A stretch of 64,000 nt of DNA from Carnegiea gigantea (GCA_029747015.1 JAKOGI010002997.1:1-64000); one strand, 5' to 3'; positions 19,720 to 34,000 are shown, numbered from the stretch's first letter. Translations and numbers: made by a program. The notes: generated by a model from the letters alone, not told the origin.

Positions 19720-21640
19720 TGACATTAAAGCATGCTGCATAATGAACATTTGTATTCAAACGGAAACTATTTCAAGCAAAATGATTTCTCTCAGTCTATC
19801 AAATCAATGTCTTCTACTAAATCTATGAAATTTCAAATTTTTCAAGAAAAAATTCCTTTTGAGCCAAACAAAACTGAATTTCAAGTTCATGGAGTCCTGC
19901 TTAATAAGAACTCTAATCAGGATTCCAATCAAACGTACAGAAACTAGTTCTTTTCTTATTTTTCTAAAGAATATGCAACAATTACTCAAAACTATTTATT
20001 ACAGTGAATTAAATAAAATTAAGGAAAATATATCTTTCTTCAATTGGCTAACTAACTATCTTTTAAAGCATCAGCCTTGTATTCCCAACTAAAATAAATC
20101 CATATGTGCCACAACATAAAACTTATAACATAATCTTATCCTTACAGAAACAATTATTTCTATTCATCCTTCATCTAGTTCTACCAACTCTACTATCAAT
20201 TCTTTTCGAAGATAGAAAATTCAAAAAGCTTTTGAAAATTGTCCTTCAAAAGAAATATTTTACGCTGACAAACCTTTATGTAGTAATCAACCTGATAGCT
20301 CAAATTTCAAATCCAGCACTACATACAATTCAAATCTTATTCAAGCCATTGAAGATAATTTTAATGGAGCTCCAATCAATGAGCTAGGTTTGCAAACTAA
20401 TAGATGAAAAATTAGAAATCAAAATCAATCATATTATCCTAGACCTACCCCGTTTAGATATTCAACTTAAAACCAATAAGTCATTAATTCAATCCGGCTA
20501 TGATGAAAATACTATTTATGAGTGGAATATAGATAGAAAGTATGAAATTTTCAATACTCTTCAACAAATAGGCATTTATGCAACTTCGTATATTGCAAAA
20601 GGAGCTTTTGTGGAAGATGCTGCAAAACTCTATGCTTTTGGCTTCACATGTCAACTAAAAAGTGGTGGCATAATATTCTTACCAAGCAGGATAGGATGAA
20701 TATCTTACACTATCAACTTCAAAGTTCAATAGAAACCATTTATGATCCACAAACATCTGAGGTGAAGCTAGTAAGTATTTATAAGTCTAATGCTGTAGAA
20801 TACCTTATTTATGCCATAGTCATGCACTTCATAGGAAGTACTGAAAAATCGACCGCTTCTCATTTAGAAATAATTAAAAATCTTAGATGCCCAAGTTTAA
20901 GCAATTACAAACGGTAGAAGGATACATTTTGTACCTTAACCTTTGCCCTGCAAAGAAAAGATGCAAATGAAAACTATTGGAAAGAAAATTTTATTTCTAG
21001 ATTACCCTCTTTATTTTCCCAAAGAATATGACAAACATTAAGAGATCATTATTGAACAACAGAAATCCCACAGCGTAGTTTAGCTTGTGGTCATCTATTT
21101 AGCTTTATTAGAAAAGAAGGATTAACCCTTTGCACTGAGTTAAGAACTCAAAATAAATATAAATCCAAAAAGAAACTATTCTAAAATGAACTCGGAGCGT
21201 TTCATGAACATATTGGTTGCCCAAAATTTGAAGCCTCTTCATCTAAGAATAAATAGTTTATTTAAAAATCTTCAAAAGCTTATCCCAAAATATATGAAAT
21301 AAAAAATACATACCATCAAAACCCCAAGAAAAAACCTCTAAAGGTAACCTCTCAAAATAAAAAGAAAAATACACTAAGGCCTTCAAAGACATAAGTTATT
21401 ACTTGTCATAAGTGTCATCAAGTAGGACACAAAGCTAATCAATATCCATTAAAGGAGAAAATTATGCAACTTGAGGGCCAAAAAAATTCAAGACATAATG
21501 CTTTCCTATCTGAATTCATGACGATTCAGGTGAAGCCCTTTGTGAAATCCAAACATCTAATTCAGGTCATTCAAACTCTTCTGAAGAAGAAATTAGTCTT
21601 GGTCTAGTAATTGTAGTGTTATCAGAAAAGATCTATCTCA
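19720..21640 (+). pseudogene. Lineage I polyprotein: N-terminal region, capsid, zinc knuckle (uninverted copy)
   Basis: From the lineage I start (N-E-x-L-Y-S-N-like, near 19,740) through an N-terminal region without a recognised domain to capsid (20,480-21,240). The zinc-knuckle region is at about 21,400-21,450; its last Cys codon is TAT (Tyr). Capsid runs on unbroken across about 21,055, the point where three other copies are rearranged, so this copy shows the parental order. Several stops and frameshifts. No movement-protein motif was recognised. Confidence 0.65.
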
Positions 21641-22760
21641 TAAAGAGCTCCTCTTTGACATCATTGAAAAAATTGAAGAATAAAAAATTGAAGCTCAAAG
21701 CCTCCAAAAGCTTAATACTCTATTACTCAAACACAAAGTTACCGATTCAAAAATATAACATTTTAGTCTAAAATAAGTAATAGAAACTTATGAAGGACAA
21801 GTATCTAATCATTCTAAATCTGTTACTATCAAAGAATTAAAATAAGAAGTTAATCAGCTCAACACTAAAGGCAAAGAATTAAGAAACCAAATTAAAACAT
21901 AAAATCTCCTTGAAGAAGCAAATTCATTTCTTATTTCTCAAATTTAAGAACTTAAAAATCGAGTTTCTTCACTTGAATCTTAGAAGACTTGTCATCATCT
22001 GCACCTTCTTCTCCTAAATTTAGGCTAGAAGAACAAAATCATAAAGCCTTCCTCTCAGTAACTAATTGTATTGATTTTTAGAAAATGCTATGTTTCTATC
22101 ACTATCGTGGTTAACGATTTCAAACTTCTTTCCATCGCCCTGCTAGACAGCGGTGCTAATATGAATTGTATTCAACACGGTTTATTTCTTTTAAAATATT
22201 TTGAGAAAACTAAAGAAAAAATGACTAGAGCTACTGGATCCAAACTTTAAATTAATTACAAGCTTTTAGATGCTTATATTTGCAATGATGAATACTATTT
22301 TAAAAACATTTTTATACTTGTTAAAAATTTCAAACAAGTTATTCTCCGAAACTCACTTCCTTACTCAAATTTATCCTTTTACTGTCGATTGGAAATGAAT
22401 TTGTTAACCTATTCTTGGAAAGGATATGGGATTCAAATTTGGTTTTCTAATGAAAAATAAAGATATTATAGTTGTTTGAGAAGCGTTAATCTCTAAAGTT
22501 ATCTCCACTAAAGAAAAACAAATAGCTTTTCTCCAAATAGAAATTGGTCAAGCAAGTATTAAAGAAAAGCTTGGCACAGCAAACATTGAATAAAAAATTC
22601 AAAAGAATAAAAGCTATTTGAATATCATGTCCGTGTTGATATTCCATACGCTTTTTCCAATGGAAAACAACATTTGGTAGAACTACCAGATGACAAAGAT
22701 TTTCATGAAAGAAATATTACTAGCAAAAAGAATTTATGAGGAAGATAATATTATGCAAAA
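21641..22760 (+). pseudogene. Lineage I coiled-coil region and aspartic protease
   Basis: A K/E/Q-rich heptad-like stretch (21,660-21,990) precedes a retroviral-type protease whose D-S-G-A motif is intact at 22146-22157. Stops interrupt the frame just after it (for example near 22,248). Between protease and RT about 230 bp seen in the copy at 43,500-43,750 is missing; the copy at 38,520 has a similar loss. Confidence 0.7.
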
Positions 22761-24185
22761 TATTTTCAAATTTTGATATGAAATATTGTTTCTGTCAAAT
22801 TCAAATTGCTAGAAAGATAAATATAAAACTGCATTCACAGTTCCATTTGGACACCATGAATGGAATGGAATGCCATTTGTACTAAAACAAGCTCCATCTG
22901 AATTTCAATATATTTTGAACGATATACTCATTAATTATTCAAAATTTTATATAGTTTACATTCATGATGTTCTTATTTATTCAAAAAGTCTAGATCAACA
23001 TTTTAAGTATCTAAAAACATTGTTCAATGTAATTAAAAGAAATGATTTAGCTATTTTTGCTCCAAAAATGAAATTATTTCAAACCAAAATTCAAGTTTTA
23101 GGACATGACATTTTTTGGTACTATTAAATCTATTTAATGATCAATCGAATTTGCAGACAAAATTAAAGATAAATATGAATTTCAAAGATTCATTGGTTGT
23201 CTCATTTATGTTGCAAATTTTTTCCTAATTTTTGAGAAATTTGCAAAGCATTATTTCAAAGGCTTAAGAAAAATCCTCCTTCACGACCAAAGAGCATACT
23301 CAAATAGTCAAATACATTAAGACTAATGTCAAAGCTCTCCCATGTTTAGGCATACCACATCCGCATGCATTCATGATAGTTGAAATAAATACGCCAGATA
23401 AAGGTTTCAGAGGAATTCTCAAGCAGCGTCTTAACCCAAATCCTAAATAATTAGTAAGGTTTCATAATGGAGCCTAGACTAGACCTCAAGTCCATTATTC
23501 CACCTTTAAAACAGATGTTTTACTGATTGTCTTATGTATTTCAAAATTTCAAGATGATTTATACTACAAAACATTCTTATTAAGAATTGATTATAAAAGT
23601 GCAAAAGAAGTTTTACAAAAATATGTTCTAAAACTTGTATCAAAGCATATTTTTTCACGTTGCCGAACAATGCTTTCAATTTTTGATTTTGATATTGAAT
23701 TCATTAATGGGAGAAAAATACCCTTCTGGACTTCCTCACCAGAGAATTTCTTCAAGTAAAGTAACTTTGCTTCAATTTCTTTATTGCAGATATCATCTAC
23801 ATTCAATTCTACCCCCATTCAACGTCCAACCTATCTGAAAGCGATTGAAGAACCTCTTCTATTTTGCATCAAGATCATGATCCTGAACTATATTTTACTC
23901 CTTTCAAAGGAGATCAATACAATGAATATGCCATCTTGGTTCAGTATAATCAAGTCATTGTGGTACCTACTCGTTACATACAAATCATTCATTTTTATGG
24001 CTAGGATATCACAGATTATTGGCAACCACTTGTCAGCGTATCATTCAATTTATTTAATGAGTTATTCCTGATGCATACATCTGTCCAGCTCATGAGCATT
24101 GGTTCTTCTACTCCAAAAGATCACAATAATATGGCTTTGCTGAGTACCACACTCCACTACTCCAAACTTGCATTCAACAACCGGG
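22761..24185 (+). pseudogene. Lineage I reverse transcriptase, RNase H and 3' tail
   Basis: RT fingers and palm from 22,770; the longest open piece is 22870-23127. The polymerase motif reads Y-I-H-D instead of Y-I-D-D (near 22,957), which alone would abolish activity. RNase H spans about 23,370-23,720. The tail to 24,185 has no known domain. It ends abruptly where minus-strand capsid sequence begins. Confidence 0.72.
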
Positions 24186-25940
24186 TGATCTTTTAACCTT
24201 TGTCTTATGCTTTGCAAAAAGAAAGTGGGTAATCTAGAAAATAATTTTTCTTTCCAATAATTTTCATTGGCATCTTTGCTTCATAGGACATAGTTAAGCA
24301 TTACCCTTATACCATTTGTAATCACTTAGACTTGGACATCTAAGATTTAAATTATTTCCAAATGGGAAGAGGCCAATTCTTTAGTATTCCCTATGCAGTG
24401 CATGACTATGGTATAAATAAGATATTCTACTACATTAGACTGATAGATTATTATTGGCTCGACCTTACAGGTTTGTCGATCTTGAATGGTTTCTATTAAA
24501 CTTTGAAGTTCATGATGTAAGATATTCATCCTATCTTGTTTGATAAGAATACTATCCCTCTAATTTTTGCGTTGAAGCCATGAATAAGGAGTTTTGTGGC
24601 ATTTTTCATAAAGAGTCCTTTTGCAATATATGAAGTTTCACAAATACCCATTTCTTGAAGAATATTGGCAATTTCATCTTCTAATTTTCCATTCATATTC
24701 CACTCAAAAACAGTGTTTCCATCATAGCTGGACTGAATTAATAATTTATTGGTTTCAAGTTGAAGCTATGAAGGGGTAGGTCCAGGATAATTTGGTTGAT
24801 TTTGATTTGTAATTTGCTATCTATTATTTTGTGCAGCTAATTTATTGAGATGAGTTTCATTGAAATTATCTTCAGCGGTTTTAACAAGATTTGAATTATC
24901 TGTAGTGTTGAATTCAAAATCTGAACTCTGAGGTTGATTTCTTTTGAGAGAGAATTTTTCAAAGCATTTTGAATTTCTTACTTTGAAAAAGGATTGTTAT
25001 TTTTAACATAGAAGATGGATGAAACAATTGTTTCCTTAAGGATGTGATTATGCTATAAGTTTCATTTTATGGCACATATAGAATTATTGTAACTAAGAAT
25101 TGAAAGTTGCTGTTTTAAATGGTAGTTATCTAGCTAATTAGAAAAAGGTATATTTTTCTAATTTTGGCTAATTGATTGTAATAAAAATTTTCGAGTAATT
25201 ATTGCATATCCTTAGAAAAATAGGGAAAAAAACCAGTCTCTATATATTTGATTGCAATCCTAATAAAACTCTTTATTGAGATGACTTTGTTAATTTGAAA
25301 TTTGATTTTGTTTACTTCGAAAGGAATTTTTTCTTAAAAATTGTGAGAATTTAAAACTTTAGTAGAAGATGTTGATTTGATGGATTGACACAAATCATTT
25401 TGTTTGAAATAATTTTCATTTGAATATAAACTTTCGTTAGGAATTATGCTTGAATGTAAGAGAGGGCTAGATGATGATATCATAATGATAAGATGATTAA
25501 TCTTAAAAAAATCAATTAAAGTAAAGAAATTAATTGACACGAAATAGCACATAAATATGCTTATTACAGACAAAGAATCGCTAATCGCCTAACAATGCAC
25601 TACAAGACCATATCAGGATCACCTTAATTCCAAACCTCTACTATTGAGGCCATCAATTGCCAGACTGGCCAACGGACTTACCAGGACACCCTAAGGACTC
25701 ACAAAGGCTGACCAGCACTATTGACCAACACAACTTCTATGCCAAGCAACTAGCGTATCTAAGTCCTTAATGAGGATATTTATATATCAGCAAGGGTTAA
25801 TTAACTTTCTTTAGGTTAACTGATAAATCCCTTAACTGATCCTACGAGATTTAGTCATGAATCATGGTAAGGTTAAGACCAGGTAGACTCTTGAAACCTA
25901 ACACTTGAGTAGACACTTAGCTCTGATACCAGTTGGAGAA
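24186..25940 (-). pseudogene. Lineage I inverted segment: capsid first half, N-terminus, leader, primer site
   Basis: On the minus strand: primer site (25,931 down), ~450-nt leader, N-terminal start (25334-25573 open), N-region, first half of capsid to 24,186. Both ends abut plus-strand lineage I sequence: the tail on the left and the second half of capsid on the right. The same arrangement recurs at 40,108-41,920 and, reversed, at 50,819-52,625. Confidence 0.75.
25920..25931 (-). promoter_or_regulatory. Lineage I primer binding site, initiator tRNA-Met
   Basis: Complement of TGGTATCAGAGC, extended as CTGGTATCAGAGCTAAGTG on the minus strand. It is the best-preserved viral primer site in the window and marks genome position zero of lineage I by caulimovirid convention. 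Confidence 0.85.
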
Positions 25941-26732
25941 TGACAGAAATCCCATGGTATAATTTAACCTATGATGACTTATTTAGCTTTATTAAAAAAG
26001 GAAGGATTAGCCCTTTGCACCAAACTAAGAATTCAAAATAAATATCAATCTGAAAAGAAATAATTACAAGATGAACTCGGATCATTTTGTGAACATTTGG
26101 GCTATCCAAAATTTAAAGCTCCTTCATCTAATAAGAAAAAAACTTCTTAAAAGATCTTCAAAAATCTATCCCAAAATAGAGGAAATTGAAAATCCATATA
26201 GTCAAAATCCCAAGAAAACTTCTAAAGGTAACCTCCCTAATAAAAAGAAAAATATACCAAACCCCTCTTAGACACAAGTCTTACTTGTTGCAACTATTAT
26301 GAAATAAGACACAAAGCCAATAAATGTCACTTAAAGGAGAAAATTATGCAACTTGAATATAAAAAATTCAAGAAATAATCCTTTCCCCATTGATTCATGA
26401 TGACTACGAGGAAGCCCTAAGTGAAATTCAAACATCCAGTTCTAGCTATTCTAACTCTTCGGATGAGCAAATCACTCTTTATCCTAATAATTGTATTATT
26501 ATAAAAAAAGATCAATTCAAAAAGAAACTCCTGTTTGACATCATTTAGAAAATTAAGGAACCAGAAATTAAAACTCAATGTCTGCAAAGGCGTAAGAACC
26601 TATTGCTTAAAGATAAAGTTAGCGAGTCGAAAACACAACCTTTTAGTGTAAAACAAGTGATAGAAACTTATGAAGGATAAGGATCTTGTCACTCTGATCG
26701 CATAACAGTCAAAGAATTAAAACTTTCAAAGT
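25941..26732 (+). pseudogene. Lineage I capsid second half, zinc knuckle, coiled coil
   Basis: The plus-strand half-capsid joined directly to the inverted segment. Open piece 26071-26271; a basic region precedes a damaged zinc knuckle near 26,280-26,330. The coiled-coil region runs to about 26,732, where lineage II sequence takes over; lineage I protease and RT are absent here. Confidence 0.65.
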
Positions 26733-27045
26733 TTGATTAACAAAATGATTATTGAAATAACTGAAACACAAACAAACTTCAATGAATAGTGATTCAAAAA
26801 ATGAATTCAATGAAATGAATCAAACATGAATAGTAGCATAGCGTGAATAGTGATGCACAATATCTTGAATAGTAACTTCAAATGAGTTTGTAAACAAAAA
26901 GATGAACAATAAACTGCATAGTGAATTAATTGAATAAAACTTACTATTATTGAATTCTATTGATGCCTTTTACAAGGAGACGGAGGGCGAAAGGATATGG
27001 ACTTGAGTGTAGGAACCTAGAAAAGCAAAATGATAAGAAGGAAAA
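26733..27045 (+). repeat. TGAATAGT-rich segment, also present at 58,969-59,255
   Basis: About 300 bp containing TGAATAGT four times at short intervals (26,786-26,875). It is homologous to 58,969-59,255 in the same orientation. Here it leads into lineage II; there it precedes a primer-site-like motif. Confidence 0.7.
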
Positions 27046-28300
27046 TAAGATTGGAGAAGAATTTAACATATATGAAATTGAGTCTAATCTAGTTAACAAT
27101 GTTGGTCCTAAACTTGAAGAATTTGGTGAATCTTTTAGAAGAAACACTCATTTTATGAGACCTAGGCACATTCTTACAGGGTGTACAACCAACTTTTCTT
27201 TTCGGTTCATCCCAAAGAAAGCCATCTCCTTTGAAGAAATTAGCCTTACTCCAATTAGTCAAATGGGTTGCATCCTAAATATTGGTGGGGCACGTAATAG
27301 AGAAGAAAAATTTGAACATTGAAAAGGGGTATGAATAGTGCTTTAAATTTAAATACCACATGGACAGCAGGAAATTTCTTTAATCATATCGAGCATAGTT
27401 TTTTGGGCACTGTAGCTAATTGGTACAACTCACTAGATGAGAAAGGTAAAAGTATATTAAGAATGATGCAAATACCAGCTGTTATATTCATAAATTATGT
27501 AAGGAAATCGACAATGAATTTATCAGAGCTAAACTTGATTCTGAGGAAAATGCTCAAGAGTGGAACAGGAAAATTAATAACATTGAGCATTGGGACAGGA
27601 GATATGTGAAGAATTATATTGCTGAATTAGTTAATACTATTACAAAATTGGCCATAACGAAACCAATCTTGGTATTTTTTATGATAAATTACCATATCTG
27701 ATCAATTCTATAATTAATAAAAGAATTATTACATGGCTTCAAGAAACATATGTCATTGATACCCTTGGCGGAAGAGCCTCTTATTTAATAAAATGGATCA
27801 ATGATCAATGTCTTAATCTCAAAAACAAAAGAAAATGAATAAACAATTTCTAGCATGTTAGGATAATCTTCACCAATAGGAAAATGAACCTGAGAAGGGA
27901 AGAAAAAGAAAATTTTATAAGAAAAAGAGCTTTAATAGACAAAGGGAAGAAAAACATCAAAAAAAAATATTATAATAAAGTTGCTTATTGTCCCACCAAA
28001 AAAAACAACTGTAACTGTTAAGGCATGCAGAGAAGCAGGTTATTATGCAAATGTATGTAAAGTGGGAAGAACACAAGCTTATGAAACTTTGGATAGTCTA
28101 GATTATTTTGTGCTCTACGAGGAAGAAGCACTAGAGCCAGCCCCAAAAAATAAGTGAATTGTTGAACTGTATTAGAGGATGAATATAAGAAAGTGATTAT
28201 GACGAAACTAGTCATATGATAGAAAATAGTTCAATTAGCCTTGCTGATCTTCAAGGAGAAGAATTTGTTAGATATAATAAGAACATAGAGGTCAAAGAAG
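27046..28300 (+). pseudogene. Lineage II capsid-like region
   Basis: Two open pieces, 26960-27322 (unknown N-terminal domain) and 27319-27609, overlap by a frame change. The second has the aromatic-rich W-T-A-G...N-W-Y pattern expected of caulimovirid capsid cores; lysine-rich and C/H residues near 27,900-28,080 fit a basic tail and a broken zinc knuckle (Tyr where His is expected). Assignment is from overall pattern and from position before RT. Confidence 0.6.
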
Positions 28301-29690
28301 ACTGAGTCCTTTTCATAATTTAGAAAGACATGATCTATTAAAAATCCATCTTTCAATTAAATAGTAAGTATGCATATAAAATGATGGAAGAAGATCTAGA
28401 AATAAAAGACTATGAGTATGATACAGGAGAAATTAATCTCATTAATTAGGAAATATCCTTAAGTATAGGAAAGAAAGTCTATGTATATCCATGTTGGAAG
28501 TGTCCAAGTACAAATTACTCCAATACAATATTGTGGTAAAGATATTGATCTTTATGTTTTGTTCTATGACATCACGTACAGCAAATTTCATAATTAAATT
28601 ATCATACGTACTAAGACCAACTATGTTATGGATTAGTAGTATTCAATTGCCAACTTGAATATTATGTAAGTCTAAAAGCTGAATTTACCAAAAACTTTAT
28701 TTCCCTTACCATAAAAATAGTTAGGATGGACATGAAAAAAGGAAGGCGCCTACTAAGGATATTTCGGAAACTAATCTACAAACTAGATAATACTATAGAT
28801 TTAAAGAATAAGATAACAATGATAGAGATAGAAAAATTTGAAAGTCCTATGCGAATGTAAAAAATTCAAAGGATAAAATTCAATCTATAGGAGATAAAAA
28901 TTGATTGCTCTTAGATATCGAGCTTTGCCAATCCCACAAACATCATAAGAAAAATGTAATAAAAATTGATGGGAATGGTAAAATTAGCATAAAATCCCAA
29001 TAATTAAGAAGCCATGCGTGCAAGATTAGAATGGGGAGATGGATCTTCAACTACTAAAGAGGAGCTATAAGAAGATGATACAATTAGTATCACCAACGAA
29101 ATGAATAGAATGAGTTTTCAACCTGTAAGAGACAGTGTAGATTGAAATATGAGTCTACATAGAAAAGTCATTGGGTACAAAATGAGAATTGTTAGTGAGT
29201 CAATCTATGAAGATGAATTAGTAAAAAAATATAGCTATAGAAGTATACTATGAAGTCACCAATACAAACCCTAATAGTGTCTATATCTCAACCAATGTAT
29301 GTTTAACGGAATATAATAAATATGAATTGTATCCCTACAATGATAGTAGGTGTTCTATCTGTTTTTTAAAAAGACCATTATTTTGAAAATTTATGCTGAA
29401 AAAGCCAACAATCCCTTACAAGGATAGCTGATAATAGCATTATAAGCTGCAATGAAGGTTATCTATAGAAATAGGAAGAACCCAATGCATTATACCAGTT
29501 CTATGGCCTACTGATCAGCTCTCTCATGATATGATTATTGAAAATAATTTTCAAAGGCTATATTCTCCATGCATACAAACCATGAACCGAATAATATTCA
29601 CAATAAATGGTCACTCAATTCCTACTAATAAATTAAATAAAGCTTACACTCATTAAAAAATTGAGCTTATACGCAGCCAGCGTGGCAAGA
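28301..29690 (+). pseudogene. Lineage II region between capsid and RT, heavily decayed
   Basis: Short frames only, broken by dozens of stops. Acidic patches (about 28,390-28,470, 29,040-29,100) suggest former coding. A protease would be expected here but no D-S/T-G motif could be placed with confidence. Confidence 0.4.
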
Positions 29691-31066
29691 AGGTAATACT
29701 CGCATAATGTGAGGTGCTGCTAACAATCTCACTACTTAAGTTATCCATCAAAAAACAAGTTGTTGAACAACAAGACCAATTATGTAAAGAACTTCTGACA
29801 ATCCTCTTAAATTTTGGGATAAAGATAAGACTTTTGCAAAAGTCACTTTGTTAGGTCCCAACACTATTGTCCCAGTCAAACAAGTGGTGTATGTACACCA
29901 GGATATCATAGAATTTGACAAGAAAATCAAAGAACTTTTCGATATCTAATCAGGACTGGTAAGAGTCCTTATACCAGTCCATCTTTATGGTAAGAAATCA
30001 CGCTGAAGAAAAAAGAGAAAAAGCTAGAATGGTAATCAATTATAAAATGCTTAATGATAATACTGTCTATGATTAATACTATATTCTTGGCAAAACAGTT
30101 CTTTTCAATAGAATTTAAGAAGCCTCTTGGTTCTCCAAAATAGATTGCTAAATTGGATATTGGCTTATAAAAATGGATGAAGAAAGAATTCATTTAGCTG
30201 CTTTTAGTGCCCATCAAGGAATTATGAGTAGATAGTAATGACATTTGGTCTTAAAAATGAGCCTCAAATATTTTAAAGAAGAATGGATAACATCTTCAAA
30301 GATCTTAATTACTGTTGTCTAGTTTACATCGATGATATTCTCATCTTTTCTGAGACCATAGAATGTCAAAAGATGATGTCCTAGTTATCACTCAAAGATG
30401 CGTTGATCACAATATTATTCTTGGTAAAAGCAAGTCCATTAATGTCAAACAAGAAATGGAGTTCTTGGGTCCAGAGATATAAGCTAGCAAATCATACTAC
30501 AAAAGCATATTATAAGGGAAAAAAATAGAAAATTTCCTTCAAAAGATTAAAGATATGAAGCAATTAGACAAATTTTTGGATGTCTTACCTATGTTTCAGG
30601 TTTTATTAAAGATCTAGCTAAATTGAGAAAACCATTGCAGGAAAAACTCAAGAAGAAGTAAGTTGGACAAGGACCACAAGTGATTCAAAGATTGTGTAGA
30701 ATGTCAAAAAGATGTGAAAAATATTCCTATTCTTACTTTGCCGAGTAAAGGAGATGATTTAATTCTTGAGATAGAAGCCCGCAATTTTCACTGGAGTGCA
30801 GTACTCAAAATCAAAGAAGGAAAAAAAAAATTCTGCAAATATTACAGCGAAAGTTTTATTAATATAGAATGCTGCTCTTTGTTTGAATTGATTATAAAGG
30901 GATACTTGGATTTATGAAAAACAATTTATCAAAAATACAAGCGCAAAGGTGACTCCTACGCTAGATATTATAGCTTAATAAGTTTTCTTTCTTTATTGAA
31001 CATATACAGGGATCAAAGAATTCTCTGGAAGACAGTTTTACTCGTGAACTCGCCAATGGTGATCGT
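29691..31066 (+). pseudogene. Lineage II reverse transcriptase and RNase H
   Basis: RT is recognisable from about 29,990 (V-I-N-Y-K-like) and the Y-I-D-D catalytic motif is intact at 30325-30336, unlike in lineage I copy 1. The thumb and RNase H follow (30714-30917 open); the first RNase H Asp appears replaced (E-A-R for D-A-S, near 30,775). It is cut at 31,066 by element D and continues at 34,826. Confidence 0.75.
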
Positions 31067-34000
31067 TGTAGTAACCCGACCCAAGCGTACAATCTTAAGC
31101 AATGTCGGGTCTTACTGGAGCAAGCCAGAAGAAGCATTGGGTATAAGAATAGAGTTAATCCAAGCAAGTATTACGAAAAAAATTCAAGGACATCTTAAGG
31201 TGAGACAAGGCCGACAGAAGAGTTATGTCGATAAAAGTAGGAGGCAATCACAGTTTCAGATGAGGTAAAAAGTACTTTGGGCAAATCATACCTCCTCAAA
31301 AACCACTTGGGGAAACCCAAAATGAGATGAAAGCCTAACATCCACACTAATTTGTGATATTAGTGCATATTTTTAAAAAACTCATAAGTTTCAAGGCCGA
31401 TACTCTTTAAGGGGGGGAAGGCTATAATAACCTGACCCTAACCCATATTTATTTATTTAAATCATATTTATCTCTTCAATTAGTCATATTTATTCATTTA
31501 ATTAATCATGTTTATTGATTTAATCACTCATGGTTATTGATTTAACCAAATCATGTTTATTAATTCAATTACACTCAATTTATATATTTACTGAATTACC
31601 TTTTGTCATCTGAATTTTCTGCTTTCATTTATCGTATTTTAAACATCCCAGTTGGGGGATATTTCATTTGGGTCCCACTTTGCAATTCAAGTTTCATTGA
31701 TTGAAAATTCAAGTTTCCTTGATTGATTAAATTTTAGGTGAATCGATAGTAGGCCTCGATAATTATGATTGAACGTTAAATTATTTTCCATAATGTCACA
31801 AAATTTTAAGTTTTAATTACGCAAAAACTTGAGCCCAAATTCATTTATTATGGCCTAATTCATTGGGCCCAAATTATAGCCCAATTCCATTGGGCTTAAA
31901 TTTTGGTCCGAAAATTTTGGTGCAATTAAATTAAGTTAATTACTGTCATTTGTGCCTAACTTTTATTAGAAAAAAGATATTTTTGGAGGTTTAAAAAATC
32001 AGCCAAGTAAATTCTTCTTTCATTCCTAGGCAAGTAAAAGATCCACACGCACACACACACTTCTCTTCTCTTCTCTTTCTCCAACCTCACAGTTGCCCCC
32101 TTCCTTCTGCTCCTATTTGCTACTGTTCTAGCCACCAGACAGCCCCAAGCCAGCCTCCCAGTGCCACCCCTAGTCCCCTAACCAGCCAAGGTAGCCTTCT
32201 CCACCCTCAAACAACCTCACATCCTCTGCCCCTAAGCTCTCAAAGAAGTAAAACCCTAACTTGAACTTGATGTGTTTTTGGTTTTTATGATTGTTTTAGT
32301 TATGTCTTATGTTTCTGAGATCAAAATAGATGTTATCATACAAATTTTATTTATTTTGGGATATTGATCATGGTGGGGTTGAGTTTGAAGCATGTTAACA
32401 TTAGGGTTTTATCATGATCAAGTTAGCTTAAGTAAAGTGATGGATTTGTATTATGTTATACATGATTTTGTAATCTTTAGTCTTATCAATGATTATGATG
32501 ATGTTTTCAGTGATTGGGAATGATTTCAAGTGAGGATTTATGTGAAAAAAAAAGAGGAGAAAGCAAAAATAGTGAGAGTTAGAAATGACAGAAAATAGGG
32601 GTGACTTTGAAATTAAACTGGTAATGATCGACCCACTAAAGAATTATGATTTTTGGTGGGTAGATAGGTTGGTGTGTTAGCTTTCAAATGCCTTTTCAAT
32701 CACCTTAATCAGAGTTCTGTCGAAAATGTTATGACTATTTTGCTAGAACTGCGTAGGTTCAATCAAAACCGACACACTTGTGTTCTAGCCCCATTTTGGG
32801 AACCCTATTATGAGAATCATGTATTGAGTTGTAAATGAAAGTTTTTTGAGACTTCTTAATATTTTGATATTAGGGTCTTAGGCCTCCATTTGAGGTCAAG
32901 GGTGAATGTTATGAATTTTTGAAGTGAACTAACCTACTTAAGTGTAAATAGGGCTGTTATTACAATTTCTGTACAGTGTATACTTAGATGAAAATTCTAA
33001 CAAATTTACTGTAGTTGTCCATATTATTTTGAATTTCTATACGATTTCATGAATTGTGGTTGAGCATTTTAATTTTGATGATTTTTGGAAGTATTTTTAG
33101 TAATTGTGCAAAGAGCAATAATAAAGATTGAGTGAGATTGATCATGCACTTATTTTTTGTATTTTGGGCCAAGTAAGGCCATTTAAGGGGGAAATGAATA
33201 TTTATGGACTTTCATAGAGCTTTTAGCTTGATTAATGAGAAAGAAGAACACAAGCATACAATTTGGGAGCTTGTTTATGAGCTTTGAATCAATTATGAAT
33301 TTTACAAAGAAAATACTAAGTTTAGTGAGCTTAATAGCTTCTATTGAGTTCAATGGCTCATTGGGGTGGAATTCTATATTTAATGGACTTGTGAATGAAA
33401 TATGGAAAGTGGGGAGAACTTTTGACTTAGAAACCATATTTATCTGATCAAGTGATTGCAGTTTATGCTATTTTGAACCAAGATATATCTTTTTTGGCCT
33501 CAAACCTCTATTACTTACTCAATTAGAATGTATCGAATGTATTTATCAAGCTAATCTAGTGTACACGCTGTTATCTTAAAACAAGCTATACATCAGCGAC
33601 TCTTAAACCCATATTAGCAACCTATCTCAGAAAAGGCCAAAACCACTCTTCCATTTGTCACCATCACGGCCTTTTTTTTTGTAATCTCATTTATCTCATT
33701 ATGATCTATTTTACTTTCAGTTACTTTACATCGAATTTAATTACTTTCATTAATTCAATTTTGAAGTTATATTAAAATACCCAAGTTATGTATATCGTTT
33801 AATTACTCAATTTCTATTACATATACTTTTACTTACTCAATTATGTGAGTAACAATCATTTACTGACTACACATACCTAGAATGACATTTATGAAACGGA
33901 GCGGAGGCCTAGTTATCGTTCCCTGTTATGCATAAATATTATCAAGTTAGAACACATTTATCAAGTCAAATGACATTTATAAAATAGATGACACTTATCA

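Noticed and set aside
25770..25800. TATATAAAT-like stretch in the lineage I leader as a viral promoter
   Set aside because: It lies downstream of the primer site, whereas caulimovirid promoters lie upstream of it; AT-rich chance match.
32044..32090. CA/CT tract as a CRISPR-like or structured repeat
   Set aside because: It is a plain microsatellite and pyrimidine run inside an LTR, with no spacer pattern.
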